Assembly: GCA_002344065.1 (NCBI GenBank)
Contig: DDTK01000003.1
Location: forward strand, 201,380 to 265,379
Direction of reading: 5' to 3'
DNA length: 64,000 bases
From: Flammeovirgaceae bacterium UBA2366
GTDB taxonomy: Bacteria; Bacteroidota; Bacteroidia; Cytophagales; Cyclobacteriaceae
The first letter of the stretch is position 1. Each line of letters starts with the position of its first letter. The notes below the pieces were generated by a model. That model was not told where the DNA came from, searched no databases, and saw only the letters and a list, made by a program, of their open reading frames with translations. This document shows positions 18,452-26,978 of this stretch, piece by piece. The translations under genes and the position numbers were made by a program.

Positions 18452-20041
18452 ATGAGAAAGCTATTCATCATCTGCAGTGTTGTTGTTACTGCATTAATCC
18501 TGGTTTGGGCCTATTTCTGGAGAGATGCACTTTTTGCGTTTATTCTTGTGGCACCCATTATTTATATGGGTGTAGCGGATATGGTTCAAACCCGCCAGTC
18601 GCTAAAGCGAAACTTTCCGTTGGCCGGAAGGCTTCGTTACGTCTTTGAAGATTTACGCCCCAAAATCCAGCAATATTTTGTTGAATCCGACACGGATGGT
18701 GCACCCATCAACCGCATTGATCGTTCCGTTATTTACCAGCGTGCCAAAAAGCAACTGGATACCGTTCCCTTTGGCACGCAACTCAATGTTTATGCAGAAG
18801 GATATGAATGGATCACGCATTCGGTTACACCACTCGACCATCACAAATTAGATCATAGTCCGAGGGTGTTGGTGGGCAATAAAGATTGCAAGCAACCATA
18901 CTCCGCCAGCATACTTAATGTATCTGCCATGAGCTTTGGCTCATTAAGCGGCAATGCCGTTGAAGCGTTAAACGCAGGCGCCAAGATTGGCGGCTTTGCA
19001 CACAACACAGGCGAGGGCGGGATCAGCCCGCATCACCTTAAATATGGTGGCGACCTTATTTGGCAAATTGGCACAGGTTATTTTGGTGCGCGCGATGAAG
19101 CAGGGAATTTTTCTCCGGAAGCCTTTCAGAAAAATGCTACGCGCCCCGAAGTAAAAATGATTGAGATAAAATTATCTCAAGGCGCCAAGCCTGGGCATGG
19201 CGGCATTTTACCAGCCAAGAAAAATACACCGGAGATTGCTGCCATCCGTGGTGTAACGCCCGGCACTACGGTTTTCTCGCCACCGTTTCATAGTGCATTT
19301 AGCACACCCATTGGGTTGATTGAGTTTGTAAAACAACTGCGCGAACTTTCAGGTGGCAAACCCGTTGGCTTCAAACTGTGTATCGGAAGAAAGAGTGAAT
19401 TCCTCGGCATTTGCAAAGCAATGGTGCAACTCAACACCTACCCTGACTTTATCACCATTGATGGTGGCGAAGGCGGAACCGGTGCAGCGCCACCCGAGTT
19501 CACCAATTTTGTGGGCATGCCACTGTTGGATGCTGTCGCTTTTGCTGATGATGCATTACGAGGCTTTGGTATTCGCGAGCACATTAAACTGGATTGCTCC
19601 GGAAAAATTCTTTCTGGTTTTCACATTTTCCGTGCAATGGCCTTAGGTGCTGATTTCGCTAATTGTGCCCGCGCGATGATGATGGCGCTCGGCTGTATAC
19701 AAGCGCTGGAGTGCAACAAAAATACCTGCCCTGTTGGTGTGGCTACGCAAGATCCGTACTTCGCAAAAGGATTGGTGGTAGAAGATAAGAAAGCACGTGT
19801 GGCCAATTTCCATAAACATACCGTAGATAGCTTTGTTGAACTGCTTTCATCAACCGGTTTGGATAGCCCGGAGAAAATTAACCGCACACACGTATACCGC
19901 AGGGTGTTTATGAACATGGTAAAAACCTATGCCGAAATCTATCCGCCTGTTCCGACAGGTTGCCTGCTCGACATGGCTGACTCACCAATTGAATTTGATG
20001 TTTACTTAAGCCAGGCAAGGGCAGAGAGTTTTGGGACGTAA
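18452..20041 (+). CDS. Membrane-anchored FMN-binding glutamate-synthase-family protein
   Basis: 529 residues. Two N-terminal transmembrane helices (about 5-45) precede a GltS-type FMN barrel. Seen: SAMSFGSLSGNAVEALNAGA, NTGEGGISPHH, LSQGAKPGHGGILPA, ITIDGGEGGTGAAPPEF and an iron-sulfur type cysteine cluster ending CNKNTCPVGVATQDP. It corresponds to the synthase half of GltB without the amidotransferase domain. Its physiological reaction is not established for the family; ferredoxin-linked glutamate synthesis is possible. The next gene begins inside its last codons. Confidence 0.85.
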   Translation: MRKLFIICSVVVTALILVWAYFWRDALFAFILVAPIIYMGVADMVQTRQSLKRNFPLAGRLRYVFEDLRPKIQQYFVESDTDGAPINRIDRSVIYQRAKKQLDTVPFGTQLNVYAEGYEWITHSVTPLDHHKLDHSPRVLVGNKDCKQPYSASILNVSAMSFGSLSGNAVEALNAGAKIGGFAHNTGEGGISPHHLKYGGDLIWQIGTGYFGARDEAGNFSPEAFQKNATRPEVKMIEIKLSQGAKPGHGGILPAKKNTPEIAAIRGVTPGTTVFSPPFHSAFSTPIGLIEFVKQLRELSGGKPVGFKLCIGRKSEFLGICKAMVQLNTYPDFITIDGGEGGTGAAPPEFTNFVGMPLLDAVAFADDALRGFGIREHIKLDCSGKILSGFHIFRAMALGADFANCARAMMMALGCIQALECNKNTCPVGVATQDPYFAKGLVVEDKKARVANFHKHTVDSFVELLSSTGLDSPEKINRTHVYRRVFMNMVKTYAEIYPPVPTGCLLDMADSPIEFDVYLSQARAESFGT

Positions 20042-20612
20042 TGTAAATAATCATCTGAGCGTAGCTTTTAAGGTTGCGTTGATTATATGTACAGCATTAC
20101 TTTCTAAAGCGCAGGCATTCGGACAGGGTCCGGATAGCATCTTTCTATCCGGGCCAACTTCATTCAAAACCCTAACCACAACAAGGCTAAGCAACGTCAT
20201 TGGTGAAAAACAAAAACGATGGATAAAGATTGATGACGTTGTTGTTGAAACCTCCAATATAGCTTTGACCCCTGTTGAAGAAACACTGGCCAAGGCCGAA
20301 TCGGTGGAGATCAGGGCACTTCTGAAACGAGATACTGTTGCATTAAAACGTATCTGGCTGCGGGATTTTACCCTTGATGAACTTCACAGCAAAGTACAGC
20401 ATGATCCTAATCCGTTGCCGCATTACCTCTCCTTGAATCGAAGGATAGAAAAAATTCTGATTACCGGTGATCATGCTTATGTTTCAGGAATAGAATACGC
20501 GGTGCAAGTTAAGGAAGGCAACAGTGTTGACACACAGGTTGCACGGAAGTACACCCACCTATGGATAAAGGAATTATTCGGGTGGAGGCTGGCTACTAAA
20601 AACTATGATTAA
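20031..20612 (+). CDS. Secreted NTF2-like (DUF4440-type) protein
   Basis: 193 residues from a TTG at 20031, the only start codon available after an in-frame stop at 20007-20009. It overlaps the upstream gene by 11 bp, so translation is probably coupled. Residues about 10-32 look like a signal peptide (FKVALIICTALLSKAQAFGQ). From about 85 onward, ETLAKAESVEIRALLKRDTVALKRIW and a terminal HLWIKELFGWRLATKNYD match the cone-shaped NTF2/SnoaL fold. Function unknown. Confidence 0.72.
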   Translation: MGRNVNNHLSVAFKVALIICTALLSKAQAFGQGPDSIFLSGPTSFKTLTTTRLSNVIGEKQKRWIKIDDVVVETSNIALTPVEETLAKAESVEIRALLKRDTVALKRIWLRDFTLDELHSKVQHDPNPLPHYLSLNRRIEKILITGDHAYVSGIEYAVQVKEGNSVDTQVARKYTHLWIKELFGWRLATKNYD

Positions 20613-21076
20613 TTTTGGTCTGGTTGATACAAACCACGAAATAATCAAAAAATGGCATCCCAATGGGGCTCAGCCAGAATTAAAAATTTAAAACTATTGA
20701 GATAATGTTCCTGCGGAACTCTCTATTCCATTGTGTTCAAGGCTTCGAATAATCAACTGAAAGTATCATTTAAACTTTAACACTAAAGCCCCCTCGGGGC
20801 GATATATCAATAACAAAATAAACATGATCTTTTCGAGCCCCGGAGGGGCGAAATCTTGTTTTCAGCATTATTACCAAACACGCCTACACCATTTGAATTG
20901 ATGTCGTCCCTCCATGACCCGATTAGGATTATTTAACCTACCAACAAGATGGCGCTCCTGCAGAGCTTCAATTCAAGTGAAGAGGGCATACGATGGATAA
21001 GGCGTCCAATGGCCAGTCCTACATCGGAACTGACTAAGACCACTAAGACTCATGGCATTGTAACTAAATAAATTCC
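20613..21076. repeat. Gene-free spacer built of short palindromic repeats
   Basis: No coding potential is seen in this 460-bp stretch. It holds two related hairpins of form GCCCC-N3-GGGGC (20788-20800 and 20837-20849), a GCTCCTGCAGAGC dyad at 20954-20966, and CATCCCAATGGGG and TTCCTGCGGAACTC dyads near 20656 and 20708. These look like decayed dispersed intergenic elements rather than a gene or regulatory leader. Confidence 0.45.
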
Positions 21077-21084
21077 TATCTTTG
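21077..21084 (+). promoter_or_regulatory. Bacteroidota -7 promoter box
   Basis: TATCTTTG matches TAnnTTTG exactly and ends 16 nt before the GTG start at 21101. The -33 region is poor. It supports the GTG start and a very short leader. Confidence 0.5.
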
Positions 21085-21100
21085 TGAAACCTTTACGCCC

Positions 21101-21601
21101 GTGGTGCGCAAATTCTTTCCGCTTGATAAGAATTATGTTTTAGAACAGGCTCAGCTGTCTCTGGAAAATTCCCTCCTCGAATACATGGTAGATTACGTTA
21201 AGGTGCAGTACATGCTGCAGCATAACCCCTTAGGCCTGGTGGACGAAACCATTCAACGCATCCAACAACATCAGTCAAACGATTTCACCAAACTCCATGA
21301 TTTTTACATTGCCCTGTCAGGCATATTCCGGTTCAGGTATTACCACCACAACCAGCTTGAATTCATTTTTTCAGGTGAAGAACCTTTTGATCGTTATTAT
21401 CGGGAATGGTCTGAGGAGTTTAAGAAATGGGTAAGAACCTTTTCGCAGCACAACAACTTTATCATGGGTGTACTTGAACTTACCGTGTTTTACCCACATG
21501 AAGCCGAAGCGCAGTTCATCGGTAACCGGCTTACTACATTTGCTACACAATTCTTCGAAGTGAAGATTCATCCGCAAAAGGGAATTATTAAGAGTGCTTA
21601 A
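21101..21601 (+). CDS. Conserved-looking hypothetical protein
   Basis: 166 residues, starting at tandem GTG codons (21101, 21104). No ATG is available near the start. The sequence is soluble, rich in aromatic residues and helical (LENSLLEYMVDYVKVQYML, YHHNQLEFIFSGEEPFDRYYREW). I do not recognise a family. It abuts the convergent beta-CASP nuclease gene with 2 bp between stops. Confidence 0.7.
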   Translation: MVRKFFPLDKNYVLEQAQLSLENSLLEYMVDYVKVQYMLQHNPLGLVDETIQRIQQHQSNDFTKLHDFYIALSGIFRFRYYHHNQLEFIFSGEEPFDRYYREWSEEFKKWVRTFSQHNNFIMGVLELTVFYPHEAEAQFIGNRLTTFATQFFEVKIHPQKGIIKSA

Positions 21602-21603
21602 CT

Positions 21604-23001
21604 CTAAATTCCCTGAAAAACCTCAAAGCTTTCCAGGTATTTGGGCACAGTCACATTCCAACCAAAAGTTTCCCGGATGTTTTTTGCATATGCATGAAGA
21701 TCGGCACCTTCACCGTGGGTAGTAAACGTAATTTTCGGACTATCCTTAAAATGCTTTAACCACCGGAACAACTCACCCTTATCGGCATGGCCACTCATGG
21801 AGCTGATATACTCCAGCTTGCACTTTACCGGAACCTCTTCACCAAAAATTTTAATGGTCTTTTCACCATCCAGTAAACGTCTTCCGCGTGTGCCCTCGGC
21901 CTGAAAGCCGGCCAATAACACCGTGTCCTGCTCACGTTTTAACCGGTGGTACAGGTGATGTAAAATGCGCCCACCCGTAAGCATACCACTGGACGAAATG
22001 ATGATGGCGTTTTTCTTGATCTCGTTCAATGTTTTGGAATGTTCATTGGAACGAACAAATACCAACATGTTGGTTTCGGCCTCCTTCACAAATTCATGAA
22101 GGTTAAATTCCTTTTTCAGAAACTTCGGATGCTTGAAAAATAAATACGTGGCAGAAATCGCCATCGGGCTATCCACATAAACCGGCACATCCGGAATTTT
22201 ATCTTCCTTCATCAACTGCCGCAGGTAGTACAAAATACCTTGCGTACGACCTACCGCAAAAGCCGGAATAAGCAGCACCCCTCCCCGATCAAACGTTTCA
22301 TTGGCTATGCGTGTGAAATCATCGGTTGGGTCATCGTACGGGTTATCTTTGTTGCCATACGTTGATTCCACAAACAAAACATCGGCTTCCGTAATACTAG
22401 TTGGTGGGTGCAACATGGCACTGGTCTCGCGGCCGATGTCACCGGAAAAAACAAATTTCTTGGTTTGCGAATCTCCGGTAATGAATACTTCCGTTATGGC
22501 TGAGCCAAGCAAATGCCCTGCATCATGATAAATAATTTCAACTTTATCGTGAATACGGATACGCTCACCATAACCATATGATTTCAGCAAAGGAAAAACA
22601 GCGTTTGCATCCTCCACCGTATACAAAGGCTTTGGATGTTCATGTTTTGAATATCCCTTCTTCTCTGCAAACTCGGCTTCTTCTTCCTGCAATTTGGCTG
22701 AGTCGAGTAGCATGAGTTCGGCTAAATCGGCTGTAGGATGTGTGCAGTAAATGGGCCCACTGAATCCTTCTTTTACAAGCTTGGGCAAATAGCCGATATG
22801 ATCAATGTGCGCATGACTGAGCACTACACATTGAATGGTGGCCGGATCAACCGGAAACTCTTCCCAGTTGCGCAGTCGCAAATCCTTCAATCCCTGAAAC
22901 AATCCGCAATCAAACAAAAACCGAAAATCACCGGCATCTACCAGGTAACGCGAACCCGTTACACTTTCGGCTGCCCCGAGAAATTTTACACGAACATCCA
23001 T
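21604..23001 (-). CDS. Beta-CASP metallo-beta-lactamase-fold ribonuclease-like protein
   Basis: 465 residues. Metal-binding HAHIDH is near 55, with HDAGHLLGSA and FSGDIGR further on. The beta-CASP insert (GILYYLRQLMKE onward) follows, and the C-terminal RMMBL motif includes SGHADKGEL. This is the CPSF73/RNase-J-related exonuclease group, probably cytoplasmic RNA processing. The gene is 88 bp downstream of acylphosphatase on the same strand and could be the distal gene of that unit. Confidence 0.88.
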   Translation of the reverse strand: MDVRVKFLGAAESVTGSRYLVDAGDFRFLFDCGLFQGLKDLRLRNWEEFPVDPATIQCVVLSHAHIDHIGYLPKLVKEGFSGPIYCTHPTADLAELMLLDSAKLQEEEAEFAEKKGYSKHEHPKPLYTVEDANAVFPLLKSYGYGERIRIHDKVEIIYHDAGHLLGSAITEVFITGDSQTKKFVFSGDIGRETSAMLHPPTSITEADVLFVESTYGNKDNPYDDPTDDFTRIANETFDRGGVLLIPAFAVGRTQGILYYLRQLMKEDKIPDVPVYVDSPMAISATYLFFKHPKFLKKEFNLHEFVKEAETNMLVFVRSNEHSKTLNEIKKNAIIISSSGMLTGGRILHHLYHRLKREQDTVLLAGFQAEGTRGRRLLDGEKTIKIFGEEVPVKCKLEYISSMSGHADKGELFRWLKHFKDSPKITFTTHGEGADLHAYAKNIRETFGWNVTVPKYLESFEVFQGI

Positions 23002-23089
23002 GATTTATTAACAGGTTTTCAATATGATACGATAACCACGAACATAGAATACATTGTTAAGAAATAATTCTACGTAATTACCAACGAAG

Positions 23090-23362
23090 TTATCGCGAAA
23101 CGCGGAAATCTGTAAAGCCTCTAAATGTTGTATGTGTCTCAACCGCAACCTCGTCCACACGGGCCCGAGGCGGACCAACCCTGCACCAGGCAATCAATTC
23201 ATTTAATTTGTCCTCATTACCCTCGGCCTCCATGTACACGCTCCCATCCGGTTCATTGCGAACAAAACCGTTCACACCCAACTGCTGCGCTTTTGTAACT
23301 GTTGAAGCGCGATAAAAAACGCCCTGTACCTTTCCTCTTACGTGAATGGAAATTCGCTTCAT
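23090..23362 (-). CDS. acyP: Acylphosphatase
   Basis: 90 residues from ATG 23362. A GTG one codon upstream is possible, but the ATG overlaps the gapN stop as TGATG, a coupling arrangement. The catalytic pair is R18 in GKVQGVFYR and N36 in GFVRN. It hydrolyses acyl phosphates such as 1,3-bisphosphoglycerate. Its coupling to an NADP-type glyceraldehyde-3-phosphate dehydrogenase suggests linked triose-phosphate chemistry. Confidence 0.93.
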   Translation of the reverse strand: MKRISIHVRGKVQGVFYRASTVTKAQQLGVNGFVRNEPDGSVYMEAEGNEDKLNELIAWCRVGPPRARVDEVAVETHTTFRGFTDFRVSR

Positions 23363-24978
23363 CACATAATGTAATCCGTACTCAAAAATACCGATTCGCG
23401 GTTACGGATAATGGTGCTGATGATCTGCTTGTTCGCTTCTGTTGATTTCGTAGCCACCAACGTGCGTATCGAAAACACACGAAGCGCATCCGCTACCGAC
23501 AACGTTCCTTCAGCCGAATCCTTGCGACCATTGAACGGAAAGGTATCCGGTCCGCGCTGGCATTGGGTGTTCACATTAATACGGCCAACCTGGTTGGTGA
23601 ACATATCTATATACGAAGCAATCTTCTTGCTGTCGCTGCCAAAAATGCTTACCTGCTGACCAAAGTTTGAATTGACGACATACCGAATGGCTTCTTCATC
23701 CTTTTCAAAAGGAACAATAGGAACGATGGGACCAAATTGCTCTTCATGGTAGATTTTCATCTTTTCGTTCACCGGACAGATTACAGCAGGGTAAAAAAAT
23801 GAGTTTAAAATTTCACCGCCCTGCTCGTTCATAACTTTGGCTCCGTACTTTTTAGCATCCTCCATCAAGCCACGCAAGTAATCGGTTTTGCCGGGTTCAG
23901 GTAAGGGCGTGAGTTGAACACCATTTTCCCAAGGCATGCCCGGCTTAAGTTTGGCCACTTCGGCAGTAAACCGCTTTATAAAATCATCTACAATACTTTT
24001 ATGAACGAATAAAATCTTCAAGGCTGTACACCGCTGCCCATTAAACGAAAGCGATCCTGCTACACACTCCGCTATGGTGTTATCTAAATTAGCATCAGGC
24101 AAAACAATGGCCGGGTTTTTTGCATCTAATCCTAAAATTGATTTTAACCGGTGAGGCTTGGGATGAAGTCTCTTTAAATCATTTGCACCTTTATTGGTTC
24201 CGATAAAAGCAAACACATCAACTTTTCCTGTTTCCATTAAAGCCCCAACAGTATCGCGGCCCTTCCCGTAAATAATATTAACAACGCCTGGAGGAAAACT
24301 TTCCTGAAACGCTTTTAACAAAGGACGGATCAGCAACACACCATACTTGGCCGGTTTAAACACTACCGTGTTACCCATGATCAATGCCGGTATTAAGGTA
24401 CTGAAGGTTTCATTCAAAGGATAATTAAATGGGCCCATGCATAACGCTACACCCAATGGCACGCGTCTGATCTGCGCCATAAAGCCCTGCTCTTCTACCA
24501 ACTTGGCCGAGTTACGGTCGAGCTCTTTCAACGACTTAACTGTATCAACAATGTAATCACAGGTCCGATCGAATTCTTTTTCTGAATCTTTAAGTGTTTT
24601 ACCAATCTCCCACATAAGCAACTTCACCACCTCATCACGTTGCTCACGCATAAGGGAAAGAAACTTTTCAATGTGGGCAATGCGGTCGGCCACTGATAAT
24701 GTGGGCCAAAGACCATGACCCAAATTATAGGCTTCCACAGCAGCATCCAGTGCTTGTAAGGCTTCAATGGAAGTAAGCAATGGCGTAGCACCTATTATCT
24801 TTTGTTTGTAGCTATCGTTATCATTTAGGTATACGGGGCTCTGAACCTTATTTAGCGCACCAGGCCAGTACCTGAGTTCTCCATTAATCAGGTATTCGCG
24901 CTGTTCAACATAAGAAACATCAAATTTTTCCGGAATGGATGAAGCTTCCGGAAAAACATTGGCAAGCAAATTATTCAT
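23362..24978 (-). CDS. gapN: NADP-dependent glyceraldehyde-3-phosphate dehydrogenase (GAPN-type ALDH)
   Basis: 538 residues. It is an ALDH of the GAPN subgroup with catalytic cysteine in SFNGQRCTALK and glutamate region LGLDAKNPAIV. GPFNYPLNE and the late NTQCQRGPDTFPFNGRKDSAEGT are diagnostic for GAPN. It oxidises glyceraldehyde 3-phosphate directly to 3-phosphoglycerate, making NADPH and skipping ATP formation. It is about 40 residues longer than plant GAPN, partly from a C-terminal tail after SIRTLVATKS. It is preceded by deoC (9 bp) and coupled to acyP. Confidence 0.88.
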   Translation of the reverse strand: MNNLLANVFPEASSIPEKFDVSYVEQREYLINGELRYWPGALNKVQSPVYLNDNDSYKQKIIGATPLLTSIEALQALDAAVEAYNLGHGLWPTLSVADRIAHIEKFLSLMREQRDEVVKLLMWEIGKTLKDSEKEFDRTCDYIVDTVKSLKELDRNSAKLVEEQGFMAQIRRVPLGVALCMGPFNYPLNETFSTLIPALIMGNTVVFKPAKYGVLLIRPLLKAFQESFPPGVVNIIYGKGRDTVGALMETGKVDVFAFIGTNKGANDLKRLHPKPHRLKSILGLDAKNPAIVLPDANLDNTIAECVAGSLSFNGQRCTALKILFVHKSIVDDFIKRFTAEVAKLKPGMPWENGVQLTPLPEPGKTDYLRGLMEDAKKYGAKVMNEQGGEILNSFFYPAVICPVNEKMKIYHEEQFGPIVPIVPFEKDEEAIRYVVNSNFGQQVSIFGSDSKKIASYIDMFTNQVGRINVNTQCQRGPDTFPFNGRKDSAEGTLSVADALRVFSIRTLVATKSTEANKQIISTIIRNRESVFLSTDYIM

Positions 24979-24987
24979 ATTTAATTC

Positions 24988-25635
24988 TTAAGGGGTATTT
25001 ACAATTGTAACTCCTGATGAAGTCCCCAGCCTATCGGCCCCTGCATTAACCATTTCAATTGCCTGTTCCTTTGTCTTGATTCCACCTGAGGCTTTAATGC
25101 CAACTTCCGGAGGAAGAACACTTCGCATCAACCGAACATGTTCAACCTTAGCGCCAGCGGGCGCAAAGCCTGTTGAGGTTTTCACAATGTCTACACCCGA
25201 GTCAGCACAAAGCTTGCACGCCTGGATAATTTCATCCTCAGAAAGATACGCGGTTTCAATGATAATCTTAACAAGCTTCTGATGATCATGGCACAACTTA
25301 CTACACTTGGCCAGTTCTATTTTTGTCCAGGGAATTCCGGTCTTGAATGATGTTACATTCCACACCACATCTACTTCATCTGCACCGTTATCGATTGCAC
25401 GCTTTATTTCATCAAGTTTTGTTTCCGTCATGTTGTAGCCAAGCGGAAATCCGGCCACTGTAACAAGCGTAATTTTATTTTTTCCAATTTCACGTTGGGC
25501 GCGTTTTACCCAAAAGGGTGGAACACAAACACCAAAAAATTTATACTGAACGGCCTCCTCCACCAGCTTATCAATATCCCTTATGGTAAGCGTTGGCGAC
25601 AGGTTGGTGTGTTCGATGTAATCAGCAAGGTTCAT
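24988..25635 (-). CDS. deoC: Deoxyribose-phosphate aldolase
   Basis: 215 residues, class I aldolase fold. The Schiff-base lysine is K152 in DIVKTSTGF, the second active lysine K181 in GIKASGGI, and the acidic residue D89 in DEVDVV. It cleaves 2-deoxyribose 5-phosphate to acetaldehyde and glyceraldehyde 3-phosphate. The next gene, gapN, oxidises that triose phosphate, so the two probably act in sequence in deoxynucleoside salvage. Confidence 0.93.
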   Translation of the reverse strand: MNLADYIEHTNLSPTLTIRDIDKLVEEAVQYKFFGVCVPPFWVKRAQREIGKNKITLVTVAGFPLGYNMTETKLDEIKRAIDNGADEVDVVWNVTSFKTGIPWTKIELAKCSKLCHDHQKLVKIIIETAYLSEDEIIQACKLCADSGVDIVKTSTGFAPAGAKVEHVRLMRSVLPPEVGIKASGGIKTKEQAIEMVNAGADRLGTSSGVTIVNTP

Positions 25636-25693
25636 TGCTGAAATTTACGATACGAAATTGATATTATTCAGTGTTTCACTGAGGTCAGATTTG

Positions 25694-25803
25694 CCTGGTC
25701 TGTCAGGACACAGATCTGGAAGTAGATATACATTGTCTGTGAAGACACAGACCAAGAGGTTAAGAACAAAAATGGTTTCGACAGGCTCAACCTGACAAAG
25801 ATT
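25694..25803. repeat. Cluster of dispersed palindromic repeats
   Basis: Two copies of a CTGTG...CACAG dyad occur: 25695-25719 (GGTCTGTCAGGACACAGATC) and 25733-25755 (GTCTGTG-AAGA-CACAGAC). They are followed at 25773-25800 by a sequence around TTTCGACAGGCTCAACCTGA, of the TGTCAGGTTGAGCCTGTCGAA type. The dyad family recurs at 50170-50191. No gene is seen in the spacer 25636-25804. Confidence 0.55.
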
Positions 25804-25804
25804 T

Positions 25805-26164
25805 CTAGTGGCGAATGCCACACTCTTTGCAGTATTTCATTTTATCCACCGGGCGTCTCTTAGGTGGGCGCTTATGACCAAAATAGGTAGGATCGGAATA
25901 TTGAGGTTTCGATAATTCCTTTTCTGATTTGCGGTGAGCTTTCGCTACCTGATCCATGCGATCATAGAAGCGGTCGCGTGCATCGTAAGTGACTTTGTCG
26001 GAAGATTTTTTCTTTTGAGGTTCGTAGGTACGTTTCGGGTAATAAGGCTCAACAGAACTTGGTTGGGTAGATGGCGCTGCAGCATTCTTCTTCTTTTTAG
26101 AAGACTGGGCAAGGCCAGGCAAAAAGCCTGCAACAATGAAGACTAAAATCAGCAACCTGCTCAT
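25805..26164 (-). CDS. Small basic secreted protein, unknown
   Basis: 119 residues with a signal peptide (MSRLLILVFIVAGFLPGLAQ) and then a Lys/Pro/Tyr-rich, low-complexity region. It ends with MKYCKECGIRH, a CxxC that could bind metal. I do not recognise a family. It stands alone, leftward, between deoC and the SNase-like gene. Confidence 0.7.
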   Translation of the reverse strand: MSRLLILVFIVAGFLPGLAQSSKKKKNAAAPSTQPSSVEPYYPKRTYEPQKKKSSDKVTYDARDRFYDRMDQVAKAHRKSEKELSKPQYSDPTYFGHKRPPKRRPVDKMKYCKECGIRH

Positions 26165-26256
26165 AACACAAAGATATTAACTGAAAGAACGTGTGAAAAT
26201 TGTTCTACACGCCAGACTTCCGCTTAACGGTCAGGTTTACCCGTTGAATGGCAGGT

Positions 26257-26745
26257 TTAGCCCGCTTTGGGTTGCATCATGGTCTGCTGTCTGCGGTATA
26301 CCCATGGAGGCGTTGGTGATTCGTCTTTCCATAAGCCTGTACCTTGCTCGCGGGCCTTTTGTTCGAGTTTTATAAATTCTTCAGAAGCCTCCTTTTCCGC
26401 TACCCATGCTAAACCGTTAGAAAGCAGTGCTTTACGAAGGTCGGTTCCTTTATTGATGTAAACCACACCAACATAATTTCCCCTACGATCTTTACCCTGT
26501 AAATGAACTTGTATGGCCTTATCGTTAATAAACTTTACTAAAAATTCCTTTGCGGCTTCACCAAATTCCTGCTCTAACTCAGGACTATCAATACCGGCCA
26601 AAACAACTTTGTACGTTTCGTTATCTTCTGAAACAATTTCAAGGGTGTTACCATCCACAACCGAAACAACCTTGCCCTTAACAGTATTGGCTAATACGCC
26701 CCAACCCATAAGAACCATCATCAAAATTGCGCCAAACGTTTTCAT
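26257..26745 (-). CDS. Staphylococcal-nuclease-like protein with substituted active site
   Basis: 162 residues from ATG 26745, chosen because AGAGGAGGG lies 4-11 nt upstream, a strong Shine-Dalgarno that is rare in this phylum. A signal peptide (MKTFGAILMMVLMGWGVLAN) is followed by an SNase OB-fold: VDGNTLEIV, GIDSPELEQEFGEAA, KDRRGNYVGVVYI, EQGTGLWKD. Compared with the nuclease, the calcium aspartate of DGDT is N33 and the catalytic Arg before GID is V48. The glutamate E56 and Arg near 88 remain. It may be inactive or have altered activity. Confidence 0.82.
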   Translation of the reverse strand: MKTFGAILMMVLMGWGVLANTVKGKVVSVVDGNTLEIVSEDNETYKVVLAGIDSPELEQEFGEAAKEFLVKFINDKAIQVHLQGKDRRGNYVGVVYINKGTDLRKALLSNGLAWVAEKEASEEFIKLEQKAREQGTGLWKDESPTPPWVYRRQQTMMQPKAG

Positions 26746-26978
26746 ATTCCCTCCTCTTTTAAAATCACTTGCAAAGTACACGTGGGGAATTCACGCCAGG
26801 ATGAAGTATTGTTCATCAACAAGCGTGTGTAAGATTTTCATCAAAAAGGATATATGCAAAAATGATTCCTAAACTGGAAAAAAGTCAACACGATGAAGTA
26901 TCAGTATCTTAAAGGATGTTCCATTCCAAAAAAGAGAATACAATTCCTGTTTAGGTAACGTATTAAAGAAAAGGGATG

